Positions 4,024 to 5,698 of a stretch of DNA of 5,698 nt are shown in pieces. This DNA is from Candidatus Shapirobacteria bacterium (GTDB lineage: Bacteria; Patescibacteriota; Microgenomatia; VGLL01), in NCBI GenBank assembly GCA_016866735.1, contig VGLL01000065.1, forward strand, positions 1-5,698, read 5' to 3'. Each line of letters opens with the position of its first letter. Within the stretch, counting starts at the first letter, position 1. The position numbers were made by a program, and so were the translations under genes. Below the pieces are notes generated by a model that did no database searches, was not told the DNA's origin, and saw only the letters and a program-made list of their open reading frames with translations.

Positions 4024-5391
4024 ATGAAAAACAGAAAAGCGACCTTAACCTTTATCATAATCGTGGCCTTGGCTGCCGCCATCGTTGACTTGCCCAAAAA
4101 TTTCCGGCTCAATTTTAGTTTCGGCCCGCTCAAAATTAATCAATTAATCTCTGGGCCGGATATAAATCTTTCCCTGGGAACGCTCAAATTGCGGAGAGAA
4201 TTAGACGTTAAGCAGGGACTAGATCTTGCCGGCGGGACCCATATCGTCTTTCAGGCGCAGATGGAGCAAATTAATAAGGAAGACCGCGACCAGGCGCTGG
4301 CGGCGCTAAAAGACAATATCGAAAGGCGGGTCAATCTTTACGGGGTGGCTGAGCCGGTAATTCAAACTTCTAAAAAGGGTGAAGATTATCGCCTGATTGT
4401 GGAGCTGGCGGGGGTGACGGATATCAATAAGGCGGTTGATTTAATTGGCCAAACTGCCCAACTTGATTTTCGGGAAGAGGCCCTGCCTGCCGGTAGGCAG
4501 GGTTCTCCTTCGGGAACTGCCAGCCCTTCGGCGATTTCTCTAAATTTTAACCCCACTGGCCTTACCGGAAAAGACCTGAAGCGTTCCCAAGTTGAATTTG
4601 ACCAGAATACCGGCCAGCCGGTGGTAGGTTTGGAGTTTAATGGCGAGGGGGCCAAAAAGTTTGAAGAGATCACCAAAAAGAATATCGGTAAAATCGTGGC
4701 AATTTACCTTGACCAGTTTCCCATCTCTTTGCCGCGGGTAGAGGAAACAATCACTGGCGGCAGGGCGATTATCCGGGGTGAGTTTGATCTTGAATCGGCC
4801 AAAAAGCTTTCAATTCAGTTGAATGCCGGGGCTTTGCCGGCGCCGATTAAAATTATCGAGCAAAGAAATGTTGGGGCAACCCTCGGGGCCATTTCCGTGG
4901 AGAAAAGCATTCGTGCGGGAGTGATCGGTCTTTTGCTGGTCATTGGTTTTATGGCCGCGTATTACGGCTTTTTGGGCATTCTGGCCGATGTGGCCCTGAT
5001 TATTTACGGCCTTCTGACGCTGGCTCTCTATAAGTTAATTCCGGTGACCTTGACCCTGCCGGGACTGGCCGGCTTTATTCTTTCGGTGGGGATGGCGGTG
5101 GACGCCAATATTTTGATCTTTGAGCGGATAAAAGAAGAACGGCGTGCCGGCAAGCCCCTGGTGGTAGCGATGGAGCTTGGTTTTGGCCGGGCCTGGGATT
5201 CGATTAGAGACGCCAATATCTGTACCTTAATTACCTGTTTTATCCTCTTCAATCCCTTAGACTGGGGTTTCTTGAATATTTCCGGGATGGTGCGCGGTTT
5301 TGCCCTCACTTTAGCCCTGGGAATTGCCATTTCTTTATTTACGGGAATCGTGGTTACCAGAACGTTTATTAGGATTTTCTATAAAGGGTAG
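4024..5391 (+). CDS. secD: Protein translocase subunit SecD
   Basis: This 455-aa membrane protein pairs with SecF and uses the proton gradient to pull secreted proteins out of the SecYEG channel. TM1 is at about residues 7-22. The periplasmic part begins with the signature VKQGLDLAGGTHIVFQ (62-77) and includes the P1 domain (IERRVNLYGVAEPVIQ, PTGLTGKDL). LNAGALPAPIKIIEQRNVGATLG (266-288) leads into the C-terminal five-helix RND domain (about 295-450). GMAVDANILIFERIKEE (356-372) contains D360, equivalent to the Asp needed for proton movement in E. coli SecD (D519). The protein is shorter than E. coli SecD, close to other compact homologues, and looks intact. A palindrome at 4481-4502 encodes LPAGRQG (154-160) in a variable P1 loop and looks like an in-frame insertion. 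The ATG has no Shine-Dalgarno and sits 6 nt after the AbrB-fold gene, so coupling is likely. secF follows after 54 nt. Confidence 0.97.
   Translation: MKNRKATLTFIIIVALAAAIVDLPKNFRLNFSFGPLKINQLISGPDINLSLGTLKLRRELDVKQGLDLAGGTHIVFQAQMEQINKEDRDQALAALKDNIERRVNLYGVAEPVIQTSKKGEDYRLIVELAGVTDINKAVDLIGQTAQLDFREEALPAGRQGSPSGTASPSAISLNFNPTGLTGKDLKRSQVEFDQNTGQPVVGLEFNGEGAKKFEEITKKNIGKIVAIYLDQFPISLPRVEETITGGRAIIRGEFDLESAKKLSIQLNAGALPAPIKIIEQRNVGATLGAISVEKSIRAGVIGLLLVIGFMAAYYGFLGILADVALIIYGLLTLALYKLIPVTLTLPGLAGFILSVGMAVDANILIFERIKEERRAGKPLVVAMELGFGRAWDSIRDANICTLITCFILFNPLDWGFLNISGMVRGFALTLALGIAISLFTGIVVTRTFIRIFYKG
4481..4502. repeat. GC-rich 22-bp palindrome inside secD (LPAGRQG insertion)
   Basis: Left arm CCCTGCCTGCC (4481-4491) and right arm GGTAGGCAGGG (4492-4502) are complementary except for one G/T pair (4489/4494), a wobble in RNA. 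It is in frame and encodes LPAGRQG within a region that looks loop-like (followed by SPSGTASPSA) between LDFREE and the conserved PTGLTGKDL block. I recall very similar palindromes giving LPAGRQ-type peptides in Patescibacteria genomes, which suggests a dispersed palindromic element that tolerates insertion into genes. Only one copy is seen here. Confidence 0.6.
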
Positions 5392-5397
5392 CAATAC

Positions 5398-5431
5398 AAT
5401 TATCAAATTATCAAAAGTGCAAATTATCAAA
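5398..5431 (+). repeat. Short tandem AATTATCA repeat in the secD-secF spacer
   Basis: AATTATCAAA occurs at 5398-5407, 5406-5415 and 5422-5431. The pattern is an 8-bp unit AATTATCA repeated four times, with the third unit degenerated to AAAGTGCA (5414-5421). It fills most of the 54-bp gap before the secF ribosome-binding site. The AT-rich, unstructured run may keep the secF Shine-Dalgarno accessible, or it may be replication-slippage debris. Confidence 0.7.
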
Positions 5432-5432
5432 C

Positions 5433-5437
5433 GGAGG
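5433..5437 (+). promoter_or_regulatory. Shine-Dalgarno of secF
   Basis: GGAGG lies 8 nt before ATG 5446. It is the only strong ribosome-binding site in the rightward gene run, in keeping with secF being the one gene there not abutting its neighbour. Confidence 0.85.
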
Positions 5438-5445
5438 AAAACGCG

Positions 5446-5698
5446 ATGAACTTTATGAAATATAAATGGTTGTACTTTTTGCTTTCGGCAGTGGTTATCC
5501 TGCCAGGATTTTTTTCTCTGGCAAAGTGGGGTCTACGGCCGGCGATTGACTTTACCGGCGGCACAATATTGGAGCTAAGATTTAAACAGCCGAGCGGGAA
5601 ATTAGATAATTTCGAAATAGAGAAGGTTCTGGAAGACAAAAATATATCTTTTTCTTCGGTTCAAGCCTCAGGCGAGAAAACCTATCTGCTTCGTCTGG
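5446..5698 (+). CDS. secF: Protein translocase subunit SecF, N-terminal part
   Basis: The first 84 codons are present; the gene runs off the window end. The N-terminus MNFMKYKW is followed by TM1 (about residues 9-26, LYFLLSAVVILPGFFSLA). Then comes the SecF signature GLRPAIDFTGGTILELRF (29-46), and the start of the first periplasmic domain (FEIEKVLEDKNI...SVQASGEKTYLLRL). SecF forms the SecDF complex with the upstream SecD and aids late steps of Sec-dependent export through the proton-motive force. ATG 5446 is chosen because GGAGG is 8 nt upstream; an internal ATG at 5455 is less well placed. The catalytic residues in the C-terminal RND helices lie outside the window. Confidence 0.95.
   Translation, partial: MNFMKYKWLYFLLSAVVILPGFFSLAKWGLRPAIDFTGGTILELRFKQPSGKLDNFEIEKVLEDKNISFSSVQASGEKTYLLRL

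Noticed and set aside
4386..5330. - strand frames within secD as possible genes
   Set aside because: They are opposite the strongly conserved SecD coding sequence, lack ribosome-binding sites and have shadow-type composition.

Overview
The window looks like a bacterial chromosome fragment, most likely from a Candidate Phyla Radiation (Patescibacteria) lineage. That assignment is inferred from gene content and architecture: a DUF5679 zinc-ribbon mini-protein, DUF4446 and DUF3048 proteins, a winged-helix/nucleotidyltransferase fusion, a secD-secF pair, small VapBC modules, very tight gene packing, and a GC-rich palindrome inside secD that encodes the peptide LPAGRQG. No rRNA, tRNA, CRISPR array, transposase or replication origin is visible.

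Left part (1-912, + strand): the 3' end of a PIN-domain (VapC-like) toxin gene runs in from outside. After a 135-bp spacer comes a complete vapBC toxin-antitoxin module. The spacer holds repeated GGATCG half-sites and a near-consensus promoter. That promoter would start transcription almost on the antitoxin ATG, giving a leaderless or near-leaderless mRNA. Antitoxin and toxin overlap by 4 bp (ATGA).

Middle (913-1482): a strong hairpin with A and T tracts on its two sides looks like a bidirectional terminator. It separates vapC from two small convergent genes on the - strand. These are a 90-aa protein with a C-terminal membrane segment and, 35 nt downstream of it, a 47-aa four-cysteine DUF5679 protein with an excellent Shine-Dalgarno.

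Right part (1483-5698, + strand): a 69-bp divergent intergenic region carries two overlapping candidate promoters. The rightward one appears to drive a compact six-gene run: DUF4446 membrane/coiled-coil protein, DUF3048 exported protein, wHTH-nucleotidyltransferase regulator, AbrB-fold protein, secD, and secF (cut by the window end). Gene junctions are -4, +5, +2, +6 and +54 nt, which suggests one transcript and translational coupling. Only secF, after the one sizeable gap, has a strong Shine-Dalgarno. Functionally the run combines the SecDF protein-export motor with an exported protein, a membrane protein and two putative DNA-binding proteins, which may form a regulatory or toxin-antitoxin-like pair. 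That pairing with Sec is inference from context only.
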